This document shows, piece by piece, positions 1 through 9,105 of a stretch of DNA of 35,851 nucleotides; positions within the stretch are counted from its first letter, which is position 1, and each line of letters begins with the position of its first letter. The DNA lies in NCBI GenBank assembly GCA_025350815.1, contig JANXXE010000139.1:1-35851 (forward strand). Direction: 5' to 3'. Under the pieces are notes generated by a model. That model made no database searches, had not been told where the DNA came from, and was given only the letters and a program-made list of their open reading frames with translations. Source of the stretch: Myxococcales bacterium (GTDB taxonomy: Bacteria; Myxococcota_A; Polyangia; Fen-1088). Both the position numbers and the translations under genes were made by a program.

Positions 1-392
1 AGGCGCTGGCAGAAACCGTGGATGGTCGAAATCGGCGCGCCGTCGAACGCGAACAGGGCCGCCTGCAGCTTGCGCCGGGCGCGGTCATCGATGATCCAGC
101 AATCGTCATCGGGCGCATCCCGTGCGGCCTGGGCGCGCGGATCTTCGGGCCCAAGATCTTTGAGCTCTTGCAGCTTCTTGCGCACCCGGTGGATCAGGTC
201 AGCCGTTGCTTTCTCCGTAAAGGTCACCACCAGGATCTCTTCGAGGCGGGCGTCGTGCACGACAAGCAACTCGACCACCAGGTGCTCGAGCACATAGGTC
301 TTGCCTGTACCGGCCGAGGCCTCCACGACGGCGTGACGGCGGCCGAGGCGGGCGAGCTCGGGCGGCTTGCGGTAGCGAACGGTGGCCGTCAC
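1..392 (-). CDS. recB: RecB subunit of exonuclease V, N-terminal part (cut by window edge)
   Basis: This is the amino-terminal ~130 residues of the UvrD-type helicase/nuclease subunit RecB, which with RecC and RecD processes double-strand breaks for recombination. A Walker A motif, EASAGTGKT, lies near residues 24-32. It is followed by the Ia-like VTFTEKATADL segment and by STIHGFCQR at the window edge, the usual RecB order. The start is GTG at 392, preceded on the minus strand by GAGGAG (398-403). The GTG overlaps the recC stop as GTGA, so the two are probably translationally coupled. The rest of the gene, and probably recD, lies beyond base 1. The reading frame is clean, so the truncation is only the window boundary. 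The family call is firm; completeness cannot be judged. Confidence 0.93.
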   Translation of the reverse strand, partial: MTATVRYRKPPELARLGRRHAVVEASAGTGKTYVLEHLVVELLVVHDARLEEILVVTFTEKATADLIHRVRKKLQELKDLGPEDPRAQAARDAPDDDCWIIDDRARRKLQAALFAFDGAPISTIHGFCQR

Positions 393-3300
393 GGCGTCTC
401 CTCAGCGGCTGCGCTAAGCTCGAAGAACAAGCCGAAACGCCGACGGACCATGTCGGCCGCAACGTCGGGGCTGGGCGGGTCATGACGTTCCACCGCCTCG
501 GGCACAGGACCCAAGGCAGAGCTGATGGCAGTCGTCCTGGGAAACTGGAGGTGCTGATCCCGAAGCGACTCGATGCATTCGACGATCGATCTGACCCGGC
601 TTTTGCTGACCCGGCCCTTGCTGCCCCGGTGGGATTCGAACACCGCCTCGCAGGGCAACAGATACGGATGGACGCCAGTCGCGCGCCCACGGACGTCGAG
701 GGCGCCGGTGAACATGTCGCAAACAATGGCAGCCAGATACGCGCGCGCGCGATCGGCGCTGATGGGGCCGAACCCACCGTCTGCGTCCGCTGCCGAGTCC
801 TGCCCGTTTGACCACAGGGCGTATACCGATGAAGGGCCGTCTGCCAGACCGGCGGCCGCAAGGGCCAGATGATCGACGAAGGCCGCCAGCCAGCGCTTGG
901 AATCGCGCGAACCGCTTTCGACTTTGCGCCTGCACGACAGCAACAGCGTGCCCCGACAACCGCCGGGCTGGATCTGCAGGCCCGTCCGCCCGACCAGCGC
1001 GACCTGCGTCTGGCGCGGCGCCAGGCCATCCACCCCGGGCACCGTGGCGTCCAGCGTGACGGCATCACGGATGTCGGCGTTGTCCTCGTGCTCGGTCGCG
1101 CGACCGAAACGCACGATCTGGCCGCCACACGGTACACCGCCCCCGATCGCGCTGAGGTCGGCCCACCACCCGCGCAGGATCGCCTCGTGGACCCCGCGCT
1201 CGATCTGCCCGAACAGACCGGTCGGACCGCGACCGGCCAGCTCCTCGTGCAAGCACTCATCATGATAAGTCCGCGCCACCGATTCCCACGAGGGCACGCA
1301 CCCCGCCGTCAGGGCGCGAATCATCGACCGGCGCAGCAAAACGGTCGTCCCCCGTCGATCTGTCTCGAACGGTTCGTCCTGCCGATCCAGCAGATCTTCT
1401 TCGCCCTCGATTTCACGCAGTCGCAGGCGAAAACGCGCCGATCCTTGCAGGGGATCCTCCAAAAACTGGCGGATGTCTGCCAGGGACACCACCAGCCGCG
1501 GCAGCGCCTTGTCACCCCGATCGCCCCCCGCCGGCAGGGTGTGAATGCCCAGGCGCGCGGCCAGCGGCGTGAAGATCTCGGGGGGCAACGTCCGGCGCAA
1601 CGTCGGGATGTCCGGCAGCACAGCCCCCATCGGGACCGTGTCGCGCAAGGATTGTCCGAGGGCTTTCGCCGCCCATTCCCGTCGCCCGAGCGGCAGCGCA
1701 GCCAGGCGATCCTCGTCGTCGAAGCGGCGCAGGGGCCCAGCCGGATTCGCATCGAACAGCAGGCGGCTTTCCTCCGCTGACAGGTGGCCCTGCCGCAACA
1801 GCTCGCCGAGTTCCAGCAAGACGGACGATGGTTGTAGCGGCTCGCCAGTCAATTCGTCCCGCGCCACGTACGACAGCACCAGCCGCTCGCGCGCGCACAA
1901 CACAGTCTCCAGGAACATATAAAGATCCTGCTCGCGCGGCGTCACATCCCCGACGTGGCGCCGTCCCCCGCGCAGATCCAGCTGCGCCCGCCGCGTCGAC
2001 GACGGAAACTGACCTTGGCCCAGGCCCAGCGCAAACACCGCCCGAAATGGGATGGCACGCATGGGCACGAAGGCCGCAACCGTCACACCGTTGGCCAAAT
2101 ACTGGCCCCGCGCACCGCCCGCGGCCGCAAGGGCGCCTTGTACCAGCTCGGCGGCAATGCGGTAGGACACCGGCAAGGGGCCCAGCCCCACGTCTTCCAG
2201 GCCCTCGATTTCGCGCAGGCACTGGGCGACCAGGGTTTCCTCCGCCTCGTCCGCAGGGATCAGATAGCCGGTCAGCAGACCACGGATGAATTCCATCCAG
2301 TCAGCCAAAGGGCGCTGGCGTGGGCCCGTCACACCAGCGGCAAAGCGGGCGTCCTCGATTAGCGATCGCACCAATGTTGCGAAGGCCAGGGCGCTTGATT
2401 CGTCGTCCGGGATCTGGTCGGCGGGAAGATACGACTGACCCGCGAAATCAACGACCGACGAATCGCCGCTGCGCGGTCCGGCCATCAACGCGCCCAGCGC
2501 CAGGCGCCGCAACCCCTGATCCCAGTTCAGGATGTCGCGTTCGATGTATGTGTCACGGTGATCGCCGTGATCGGCGCCGTGAAGGATGCCCAGCTCGTCG
2601 CACAGCCGCACCCACTGCGTCGCGGTCGCCCCCGGAAATCGGGCCATCAGCGATGGATGGGTCAGCAACGGCAGCCATTCATGCCGCGAAAAGGATCCCA
2701 GCGGCAGCGCCAGCAACATCTGGAAGGCCTCGCCCAGTCGGTGCCCGCCGGCCTGGGGCAGGTCGATCACACTGTGGGGAAGGCCGTGGCTTTCGCCGAA
2801 GACCGCGCGCACATGCGACAGGTACGACGCCTTGGTCCCCTCGGGCACAATCACCGCAATGTCATTGAACCGCAGCGTGGGATCAGCGCGCATCATGGCC
2901 CAGATCTCCGCCGCAACGATTTCCAGTTCGCGACGCACGCCCGGACACGGAAGGACGGTGATGCTGCGATCGGCGCCCAGCGGCGGGACGGCCGGATCCC
3001 GATCCACGCGCGCCACACGTTCAAGAATGTCATCTTGCAGGCGCCCCAGCAGCGTCGGCGCAAAGTCCGCGGGCCCACGGTTGGCGACAAAGCGCCCCTC
3101 GAAATCGCCGTCGGTAAGCTGATTGAGCAGCCGGACGTTTTCGCGACCTGGTCGGCCCCACAGACGCAACGCCAGGTTCTCGTTGTCCCCGTCGAGGCCA
3201 AACGGATCGTCGCCCAGAGCCAGGTCCAGCTGTCGCGTCGCCGTGCCCCCGGCCGCGCGCGCGGTGCGCCGGCGTGCCTCGCCCCTGGTCTCGACGTCCT

Positions 3301-4078
3301 CCCAAAACTCGCGACAAGGATTGAGGGTGTAGATGCGGACGTCCATGTGCCGCGCCAGCGCCGCCAGCATGCGGTGGTACGCGCGCGCCACGTACGACAC
3401 GCCAAAGACGTGCAGCGTGGACCCGAGACCGCGAACCGCTAGCTGGCCGCGCGCCTCTGCCGTGGCGATGAGTTCGCCAAGCGGCAGCCACGACACGCCC
3501 TCGGCAGCCGACCGCCGCGCCAGCAAGGCGTCGCGCCCGAAGATCGCCAGCCATAACCGGCGTTGCCAGGTCCGGGTGGCGGTCTCGCCCGCCACGTCGG
3601 CCGTCCCGGCAGCTTGCCATTCCGCCAGCATCTGCGAGCGCGAATTGGCGTACTCGTCGAACAGCCGGGCAAGCTCGGCCGCCAGCTGGCAGCGCCGTCG
3701 ATCGATTGTGTCGGGCCTGGCCCCCGCCGCCATGAGATACGCCTGCACCGCACCCAGCCCCGGCGTCCGCAGAAGGGCATCGTCGTGCAACAGCGTCAGC
3801 AGGCAGCCGTGAATCTGGGCGACCTCGACCGCCCGCGCACCGGGCAAGGCGGACTCCGCCACCCGGGCCAGAAGTTTGCGCAAGAAGGTGACCTTCAGAT
3901 TGGCTGCAATGCCCGACGCCTGGGCCAGCCCCAGCTTGACGTAGGTCTCGACGTTGCGATTGGGCACCACCAGCGCGATGGGGACCAACGGGTGCGCCGC
4001 ACGTCGTTCCTCGTCGACCTGCTGCACCAGCGCCCGCAACAGCTCTTCTGTGCGGTTTGAGTAGCAGACGTGGATCAT
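389..4078 (-). CDS. recC: RecC subunit of exonuclease V
   Basis: A 1229-residue protein starting MIHVCYSNRTEELL, which resembles the RecC opening with its HSN-like motif. RecC holds the RecBCD complex together, carries an inactive helicase fold and, in enterobacteria, recognises Chi. It is somewhat longer than E. coli RecC (about 1120 residues). The frame stays open upstream to about 4309, but the ATG at 4078 gives the family-like N-terminus; the upstream extension is Arg/Pro-rich and reads antisense through the neighbouring kinase gene. The C-terminus (GLFGQIERGVHEAIL and following) fits the RecC nuclease-like region. The stop overlaps the GTG of recB by 4 bases. recC-recB order without ptrA between them is common outside enterobacteria. 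Whether it recognises a Chi-like sequence cannot be seen from here. Confidence 0.9.
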   Translation of the reverse strand: MIHVCYSNRTEELLRALVQQVDEERRAAHPLVPIALVVPNRNVETYVKLGLAQASGIAANLKVTFLRKLLARVAESALPGARAVEVAQIHGCLLTLLHDDALLRTPGLGAVQAYLMAAGARPDTIDRRRCQLAAELARLFDEYANSRSQMLAEWQAAGTADVAGETATRTWQRRLWLAIFGRDALLARRSAAEGVSWLPLGELIATAEARGQLAVRGLGSTLHVFGVSYVARAYHRMLAALARHMDVRIYTLNPCREFWEDVETRGEARRRTARAAGGTATRQLDLALGDDPFGLDGDNENLALRLWGRPGRENVRLLNQLTDGDFEGRFVANRGPADFAPTLLGRLQDDILERVARVDRDPAVPPLGADRSITVLPCPGVRRELEIVAAEIWAMMRADPTLRFNDIAVIVPEGTKASYLSHVRAVFGESHGLPHSVIDLPQAGGHRLGEAFQMLLALPLGSFSRHEWLPLLTHPSLMARFPGATATQWVRLCDELGILHGADHGDHRDTYIERDILNWDQGLRRLALGALMAGPRSGDSSVVDFAGQSYLPADQIPDDESSALAFATLVRSLIEDARFAAGVTGPRQRPLADWMEFIRGLLTGYLIPADEAEETLVAQCLREIEGLEDVGLGPLPVSYRIAAELVQGALAAAGGARGQYLANGVTVAAFVPMRAIPFRAVFALGLGQGQFPSSTRRAQLDLRGGRRHVGDVTPREQDLYMFLETVLCARERLVLSYVARDELTGEPLQPSSVLLELGELLRQGHLSAEESRLLFDANPAGPLRRFDDEDRLAALPLGRREWAAKALGQSLRDTVPMGAVLPDIPTLRRTLPPEIFTPLAARLGIHTLPAGGDRGDKALPRLVVSLADIRQFLEDPLQGSARFRLRLREIEGEEDLLDRQDEPFETDRRGTTVLLRRSMIRALTAGCVPSWESVARTYHDECLHEELAGRGPTGLFGQIERGVHEAILRGWWADLSAIGGGVPCGGQIVRFGRATEHEDNADIRDAVTLDATVPGVDGLAPRQTQVALVGRTGLQIQPGGCRGTLLLSCRRKVESGSRDSKRWLAAFVDHLALAAAGLADGPSSVYALWSNGQDSAADADGGFGPISADRARAYLAAIVCDMFTGALDVRGRATGVHPYLLPCEAVFESHRGSKGRVSKSRVRSIVECIESLRDQHLQFPRTTAISSALGPVPEAVERHDPPSPDVAADMVRRRFGLFFELSAAAEETP

Positions 4079-4172
4079 GGACGGCCGACGATACTCTGCG
4101 GGGTCCAGACTTTCACGCCAAAGGACCTCGGGTGTAAGCTGGGGCAAGCGCCGTGGGCGTGCCCTGGGCTTC

Positions 4173-6449
4173 ATGACCATAGACGCGCCCGAAACCGACC
4201 GAGAACCTGTCCCCTTCGTGAAGGTCGGCGACCTGGCCGAGGGTTGGATGGGCCACGTCGAAATCGTCATGCAGCCCGACGGGCGGCGGGTCCGCCTGTT
4301 CGCCCGCAAACGACTTCACGCGCGATACCGCGTGGATCCGGCCTTCCGGGCGATGTTTTTGGAAGACGCGCGCGTGGCCCAATCGATACGGCACGACAAC
4401 GTGGTGCGGGTGTTCGAAAGCGGCGAGGACGCGGATGGACCCTTCCTGATCATGGAACTGGTCGACGGCATTCCCGTGGTGGACCTGGTCACCTGGGCAG
4501 AAGGCGACAGCCGCGGACTGCCACAACAGGTGGCCATCCGTATCGCCCGCACCGCCGCGCTTGGGTTGCAGGCTATACATGAACAGGTCGGACCGACAGG
4601 TGCGCCACTGGGTTTGCTTCACCGCAACGTTTCCGGGCAAAACATTCTGGTCGGTCACGACGGCACCGTCCGGTTGACCGACGTGGCCATCGCCCGGGCT
4701 CTCGGCGGCGATGCGGCGGCGGGCACGACCTTGGTCCGGGGCAACAAGGGCTATCTGTCGCCCGAGCAATTGCGCCTGCAGCCCCTCGACGTGCGCGCCG
4801 ATCTTTTCGGTCTGGGGGTGGCCCTGTGGGAAATGCTGGCGGGCGAGCGCCTGTATCCCAACCGCGAAGGAGCAGACGGCCCCCGCGGCATCCTGCACGA
4901 AGCGATTCCTGCCATCGCCGAGCTGCGCGAGAACGCCAACCCCGCGCTTGCCGATCTCCTGGCCAGCCTGGTGGCGCAGGACAGGGATCAGCGTCCCGGT
5001 ACCGCAGCGGAGATCGTCTCGCGTCTCGACGAGATCCTGACGCCGCTGATCACAAAGCAGGGGGCGATCGAAATCGAGCCCTTCATGAGTCGGGCTTTCC
5101 ACGCCGTCCACCGCGAACAGCAGGCCGAGCTGAACGCGCAACTGGAACAGCTGGGGGTCGAGCGCAGCTCGACGCAAACACCCAAGATTCGACTGGACGG
5201 CGGTCGGGGCCGCGTCGCCCGCGCGGCCGTGCGACGGCCGCCGACGAAGGTGGAACTGTGGTTGATGCGTGCTGCGATCGCGGCGGTCGCAGTGGCAGCG
5301 GGCTTCATGGTGTTTATGGGTGCGCACAGCAACGCCACGATCCCACCGCCCCCCGCACGGAAGGTCCCCGACCCCGGCCAGACCAGAACGGCGTGGGCGG
5401 GCGGCTGGCACTCGTGCGGCATCGAAGACAAGGTCCTTTATTGCTGGGGCAAGAACAGCCAGGGCCAGCTGGGCGTGGGCGGCACGGAAGACGAGTGGAC
5501 CCGCCGGCCCGTGGCAAGTCTGGTCGATCCCGCAAACGTGGCGACGGGGCTGCTGCACACCTGCGCATGCGCGCGCGATGGACAGGCGTACTGCTGGGGA
5601 CGCAACAACGAAGGACAATTGGGACTCGGCATGGCCGGCGTCGGCGATCGGCCCACACCGACGGCTGTGTCTGGATTGACCGATTGCGCGCAGCTTGCCG
5701 CGGGTCCCTCGCACACCTGCGCGCGGCGGTTCGACGGCACGGCGGCGTGCTGGGGTCTCAACGATCATGAACAGGTGGGACGGCCGGCTTCACCCGCCGT
5801 CCTTGTCCCCACGACGGTGACCGGACTGGTCGATGTCGCGCAGATTGCGACCGGCGGCGCGGCCGGTGGTGGGCAATTCACCTGCGCCCGCAGCAGCAAC
5901 GGCGCGGTCCTGTGCTGGGGCGACAACGGGCATGGCCAGTTGGGCGACGGAACAAAGGTGTCGCGCGCGCGCCCTGCCCCGGTCAAGGGCATCGACGACG
6001 CGGTCGAGCTGGCGCTGGGCGGACGATTCGCCTGCGCGCGACGACGATCCGGAAAGGTCGTCTGCTGGGGCGACAATTCAACCGGGGCGCTGGGCGACGG
6101 AACGCGCAGCGATCACACCACGCCGGTACAGATTGGTGGACTCAACGACATCGCACAACTGGCGGCGGGTCTTGGCCACGCCTGCGCGCTGTCGGCGAAG
6201 GGCGAGCTGCGCTGCTGGGGCGACAACCGGTCGGGGCAGATCGGCAACGGAACGCGCGAGGCGTCGCTGGCCCCCGTGCGCGTCGTCGACGTTGATCGAT
6301 TCATATTCGTGACCGCCGGTCTGTCACACACCTGCGGCCGCCACGCCACGGGTCTGGTTTGCTGGGGCGACGGAGAAAACGGGCAACTGGGAACCGGATC
6401 GGACAACACCCGGGTCCGGCCTGCCTCCGTTCCGGGATTTCATTACTAG
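4173..6449 (+). CDS. Membrane-anchored kinase-like protein with altered catalytic loop and seven RCC1-type repeats
   Basis: A 758-residue fusion. Residues ~17-290 form a Hanks-type kinase fold with a degenerate glycine loop (LAEGWMGHVEIV), a probable VAIK-type Lys46, alpha-C Glu near 64 and activation-end YLSPEQLRL (~194-202). The catalytic loop reads HRNVSGQN (150-157), so the catalytic Asp is Asn152, and DFG is replaced by DVA (170-172). It is therefore likely a pseudokinase or strongly impaired. One TM helix (~364-382) is followed by a Pro-rich linker and seven ~50-residue RCC1/BNR-like repeats (405-758) bearing CWG-x-N motifs. Every repeat also has a second Cys about ten residues before CWG, suggesting a disulfide per blade outside the inner membrane. 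I chose ATG 4173 over an in-frame ATG at 4077, which would extend into the recC start. It diverges from recC by 94 bases. Ligand and partners are unknown. Confidence 0.85.
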   Translation: MTIDAPETDREPVPFVKVGDLAEGWMGHVEIVMQPDGRRVRLFARKRLHARYRVDPAFRAMFLEDARVAQSIRHDNVVRVFESGEDADGPFLIMELVDGIPVVDLVTWAEGDSRGLPQQVAIRIARTAALGLQAIHEQVGPTGAPLGLLHRNVSGQNILVGHDGTVRLTDVAIARALGGDAAAGTTLVRGNKGYLSPEQLRLQPLDVRADLFGLGVALWEMLAGERLYPNREGADGPRGILHEAIPAIAELRENANPALADLLASLVAQDRDQRPGTAAEIVSRLDEILTPLITKQGAIEIEPFMSRAFHAVHREQQAELNAQLEQLGVERSSTQTPKIRLDGGRGRVARAAVRRPPTKVELWLMRAAIAAVAVAAGFMVFMGAHSNATIPPPPARKVPDPGQTRTAWAGGWHSCGIEDKVLYCWGKNSQGQLGVGGTEDEWTRRPVASLVDPANVATGLLHTCACARDGQAYCWGRNNEGQLGLGMAGVGDRPTPTAVSGLTDCAQLAAGPSHTCARRFDGTAACWGLNDHEQVGRPASPAVLVPTTVTGLVDVAQIATGGAAGGGQFTCARSSNGAVLCWGDNGHGQLGDGTKVSRARPAPVKGIDDAVELALGGRFACARRRSGKVVCWGDNSTGALGDGTRSDHTTPVQIGGLNDIAQLAAGLGHACALSAKGELRCWGDNRSGQIGNGTREASLAPVRVVDVDRFIFVTAGLSHTCGRHATGLVCWGDGENGQLGTGSDNTRVRPASVPGFHY
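5385..6446 (+). repeat. Seven tandem RCC1-like propeller repeats
   Basis: The Cys codons of the seven CWG motifs start at 5442, 5592, 5748, 5913, 6063, 6213 and 6360. The spacing is therefore 147-165 bases, about 50 residues. Each unit has the pattern H/F-x-C, 8-10 residues, then CWG-x-N/G followed by GQLG or similar. Seven units fit a closed seven-blade beta-propeller. The repeats are diverged at DNA level, so they are an old protein repeat rather than a recent DNA duplication. Confidence 0.88.
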
Positions 6450-6471
6450 ACCGCGCGGGACGAGAACGGGC

Positions 6472-8430
6472 TCAGAAATAACCCTGAATTTCCAGACGGC
6501 CCTCGCGGTGCTCGCCCGCTTGCTCGCCAATGATGCGCACTTGGGTCCGGCGCCCCAAATTCCACGCCTGGCCGACAAAAAACTCGGGGCGACGACGCCC
6601 GTCACCCAGGAAATAAAAAAGGTAAGCGCCGCTGGCCTGGACCTGCGCCACTGCACCCAGTTGCAGCACGGCGTTCACCGCGCCACCGATCCCGCCGCTG
6701 TAGCCGCCCCGGAAGGCCGAGCCGCCGGCCATCTCGCTGTCAACGGTGGCCATCAACAATCCCCGACGCACCGGGCGCCAGGCCAGGCCGCCCCCCGCGC
6801 GCGCGCCAGCCTCCAGGCACGACGCGTCCGCGCATCCCATCTGCCGCGCCTGGCCACCCCCGAAGCGGACTTTCCAGGATGACTTGACTGTCCACGAATC
6901 ATACGGCGCCGCCGACACGATGTTGATGAGGTCGATGCGTTCGGGCAGGACCCGGTGATTGTGGTCGTCGATGCGCAGGCGCAGATTGCCCATTTCCAAA
7001 ACGGCGTCGGACTGGTAGCCGCTGGGCGCGTCCAGGAAGTCGTGCAGGGCGAATCGGATCGCGATCTCCTCGAAGGCACCGGCCTGCCCGCGCGCAACGC
7101 CCGTGGCGACACCGGCACGAAACGAACGATGGCCAGACTCCGGGGGGCCGGTCGCCGGCTCGGCCCCGGTGGACTGCGGTGGAACGCCCGTGCGACCGCG
7201 CAGAATCAACAACTGGCGCTCCTTGTCCTTGAACGCGGCGCCGGGCTCGCCCTTCAGTCCTTCCCGGTAGCGCAACAGATCGTAGGCCGCGTCCAGGGTC
7301 AGGGCCTGCCGTTGGGGCACAAAGGGTGCCAGCAACGACGACGCCTCCCCGCCCCGCTTGACCAGCGTCTCGGCCGTCGCCACCTCTGCCCCCGTCATGC
7401 CGCGCTTGCGCGTCAGCATCTGGGCGCGCAACGACGGCCGTGTGCGTACGGTTTTGACCAGTCCGGGCACGGCCAGTATGGCCCGTACCGTATCCATCGG
7501 GATGACCGAGCCCGTGAACTGTTCGCTCAGGTGCAAGGAAGGCCGGGCGGCCTCCAGCAGGCCCAGCAGAAAGTAGGAACAGTTCTCGCTGAAGAAGAAA
7601 TAGTCGAAGTGCGTGCTGCGGGTTTCCCAGGCGTGCTGCACCATCCGCTCGGCCTGCTCGGCCGTCAGGGACAGTTCGTATTCCCACAGATCCCGACTTT
7701 CGATGTTCGAGTATTCCTGGATCTTCACGTAGGCAGGCATCATGTAGAAATAGCCACGAAAGCCGCCCAAAACGCCCTTGATCGCGTAGAGGATCCCGTT
7801 GTCCGTGTCGATGTCGGCGGCAAAGTTGATGATGTAGTCGAGCATGGGATTGCCCTGCGTCGTCGCGCGGGACAGACGGAAGAAGGTATGGCCGTACATC
7901 GACGCCGGGCTGTTCAGATACGCCGACGCGTACATCAACGTCACGCGCTCGGCCGACAAGGCCTGTCGCCAGGTCTCGAACAACGGACACGGCTGGCCGG
8001 GGATCTGCGCCGGATCAATCGCCAGCGCGGACTTGAGCCAGGCCCAGCGCGCGGGAAAGCGACACTGCGCATGCTGGGTGGCCTCGGGGCGGCGCGGATC
8101 CAGGGGCCTTGGCGCTTCCGCGAACGCCGCCAGCGTCGCGTCCAGTTCGGCCGCGGGATCGGTCTTTCCGTCGGGGCCCGCCAGGAAGAATCGTGGACCA
8201 TCGGCCTCGCTGCGCCACGTGCCCCGACTGGTTTTGCGGTAGTGCAACAAGACCTGCCACTGCCGGGAGACAGCCAGGCCCTGCCGATGCGCGGCGGCGC
8301 GCAGGCCGCGCAGGTAGTCCTTGCGGTGGCCGTCATCAGCCCGGGTGGGCGCCACCGACAGCGCCGTCAACAGGCCCACCAAAAGAAAGACCCGACGATC
8401 CACAGGGGCTCGCCGGGTCCGGGTACACAT
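6472..8430 (-). CDS. DUF4105 / Lnb N-terminal periplasmic domain protein
   Basis: A 652-residue exported protein with a signal peptide at about 12-31 (ending PTRA/DD). The central region (~120-310) matches the DUF4105 (Lnb N-terminal) family. It shows SPASMYGHTFFRL with His181 and FFSENCSYFLL with Cys284, which in this fold are the likely His/Cys catalytic pair of a permuted NlpC/P60-like (papain-like) domain. The Enterococcus Lnb enzyme with this domain moves an acyl chain to make lyso-form lipoproteins; whether this protein does so is not known. The last ~200 residues alternate as in beta-strands and end Gly-Tyr-Phe, like an outer-membrane barrel. The gene follows the DUF3015 gene after 10 bases and is probably co-transcribed. 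It ends 22 bases from the convergent kinase-like gene. The ATG at 8430 lacks a strong ribosome site, and a GTG at 8403 is an alternative. Confidence 0.85.
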   Translation of the reverse strand: MCTRTRRAPVDRRVFLLVGLLTALSVAPTRADDGHRKDYLRGLRAAAHRQGLAVSRQWQVLLHYRKTSRGTWRSEADGPRFFLAGPDGKTDPAAELDATLAAFAEAPRPLDPRRPEATQHAQCRFPARWAWLKSALAIDPAQIPGQPCPLFETWRQALSAERVTLMYASAYLNSPASMYGHTFFRLSRATTQGNPMLDYIINFAADIDTDNGILYAIKGVLGGFRGYFYMMPAYVKIQEYSNIESRDLWEYELSLTAEQAERMVQHAWETRSTHFDYFFFSENCSYFLLGLLEAARPSLHLSEQFTGSVIPMDTVRAILAVPGLVKTVRTRPSLRAQMLTRKRGMTGAEVATAETLVKRGGEASSLLAPFVPQRQALTLDAAYDLLRYREGLKGEPGAAFKDKERQLLILRGRTGVPPQSTGAEPATGPPESGHRSFRAGVATGVARGQAGAFEEIAIRFALHDFLDAPSGYQSDAVLEMGNLRLRIDDHNHRVLPERIDLINIVSAAPYDSWTVKSSWKVRFGGGQARQMGCADASCLEAGARAGGGLAWRPVRRGLLMATVDSEMAGGSAFRGGYSGGIGGAVNAVLQLGAVAQVQASGAYLFYFLGDGRRRPEFFVGQAWNLGRRTQVRIIGEQAGEHREGRLEIQGYF

Positions 8431-8440
8431 CGAAGGAAGA

Positions 8441-8980
8441 CTACTTCTTTGCGAGCTGCATCGGGCGACCTTCGGCGCGCGCGATCGCGCGCTCGTCGCT
8501 GCACCCGATGGCCAGGGCCGGCGTGGCCTTCATTTCGGTCTTCAGGGTCGACAGCATCTGCATCGGCGAGGTTGTCGACGAAGCGAAGATCACCTCGTAC
8601 TTGGTCTGGGTCATCTTGGCGAGGGTGGGCTTCGCCGATTCCTCGCAGCCGAGGAGCGTCCCGAACGACGACAGGAACTCGCCGCCGCCGGACGCCATGT
8701 TGCGCTTCAGATCCTGGAAGTTCACCTCGGCAAAGGCAGCCTGTTCACGCTGGGCCTTGACCACGCCACCCTGCACGCAGTTCGAGGTGCCCGAAGTGAT
8801 GCCGAATGTCTGGCTCCCGAATGTGCCGTTCGTTGTGGCTGCGAGGACCTGCATGACCATCGAGTTGTCCTTGCCAAACAGGATCGAACCCAGGCCACAG
8901 CCGGCCATGCCGTATTCGGCGCGCGCCGCGCCCGCGGACAGAAAGATCGCCATTCCCAACCCCAGCGTCAGTTTCTTCAT
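8441..8980 (-). CDS. DUF3015 family exported protein
   Basis: A 179-residue protein with a clear signal peptide (MKKLTLGLGMAIFLSAGAARA, cut after about 21). The mature start has GCGLGSILFG and the stretch AATTNGTFGSQTFGITSGT ending in Cys68, the hallmark of the DUF3015 family, whose function is unknown. Four cysteines in the mature part (28, 68, and in GCEES and IGCSD) could form two periplasmic disulfides. The start is ATG 8980, preceded by GGAGGAG seven bases upstream; the reading frame is open further upstream but without family signal. It lies 10 bases before the DUF4105 gene in what looks like a two-gene operon. The 125 bases upstream (8981-9105) hold no gene and presumably the promoter. 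Confidence 0.88.
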   Translation of the reverse strand: MKKLTLGLGMAIFLSAGAARAEYGMAGCGLGSILFGKDNSMVMQVLAATTNGTFGSQTFGITSGTSNCVQGGVVKAQREQAAFAEVNFQDLKRNMASGGGEFLSSFGTLLGCEESAKPTLAKMTQTKYEVIFASSTTSPMQMLSTLKTEMKATPALAIGCSDERAIARAEGRPMQLAKK

Positions 8981-9105
8981 GCCTGTCTCCTCCGTCGGAT
9001 CTGCACCGCCGCGCCCGGACGGTCCACTACGGACAGCCCCATGGAATCGCGGCGCCTCGACTGTAAAGGAGGTGGCGACAGCGGGCAAACTGTTTGCGTC
9101 GGCGT

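Noticed and set aside
4077-4172. Upstream ATG for the kinase-like gene, sharing CATG with the recC start
   Set aside because: The additional 32 residues are basic and unlike a kinase N-terminus, and they would fill the divergent promoter gap.
389-4309. recC starting near 4309
   Set aside because: The upstream ~77 codons are read antisense through the kinase N-terminal domain and lack RecC similarity, whereas 4078 gives the expected opening.
4113-5768. A 551-codon minus-strand open frame antisense to the kinase-like gene
   Set aside because: It is Arg/His/Gln-rich with no motif and lies antisense to a gene with clear kinase and RCC1 motifs. Such frames are common in high-GC DNA.
6955-8760. 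A 601-codon plus-strand open frame antisense to the DUF4105 gene and part of the DUF3015 gene
   Set aside because: Both real genes have signal peptides and family motifs. The antisense product has biased composition and spans two genes.
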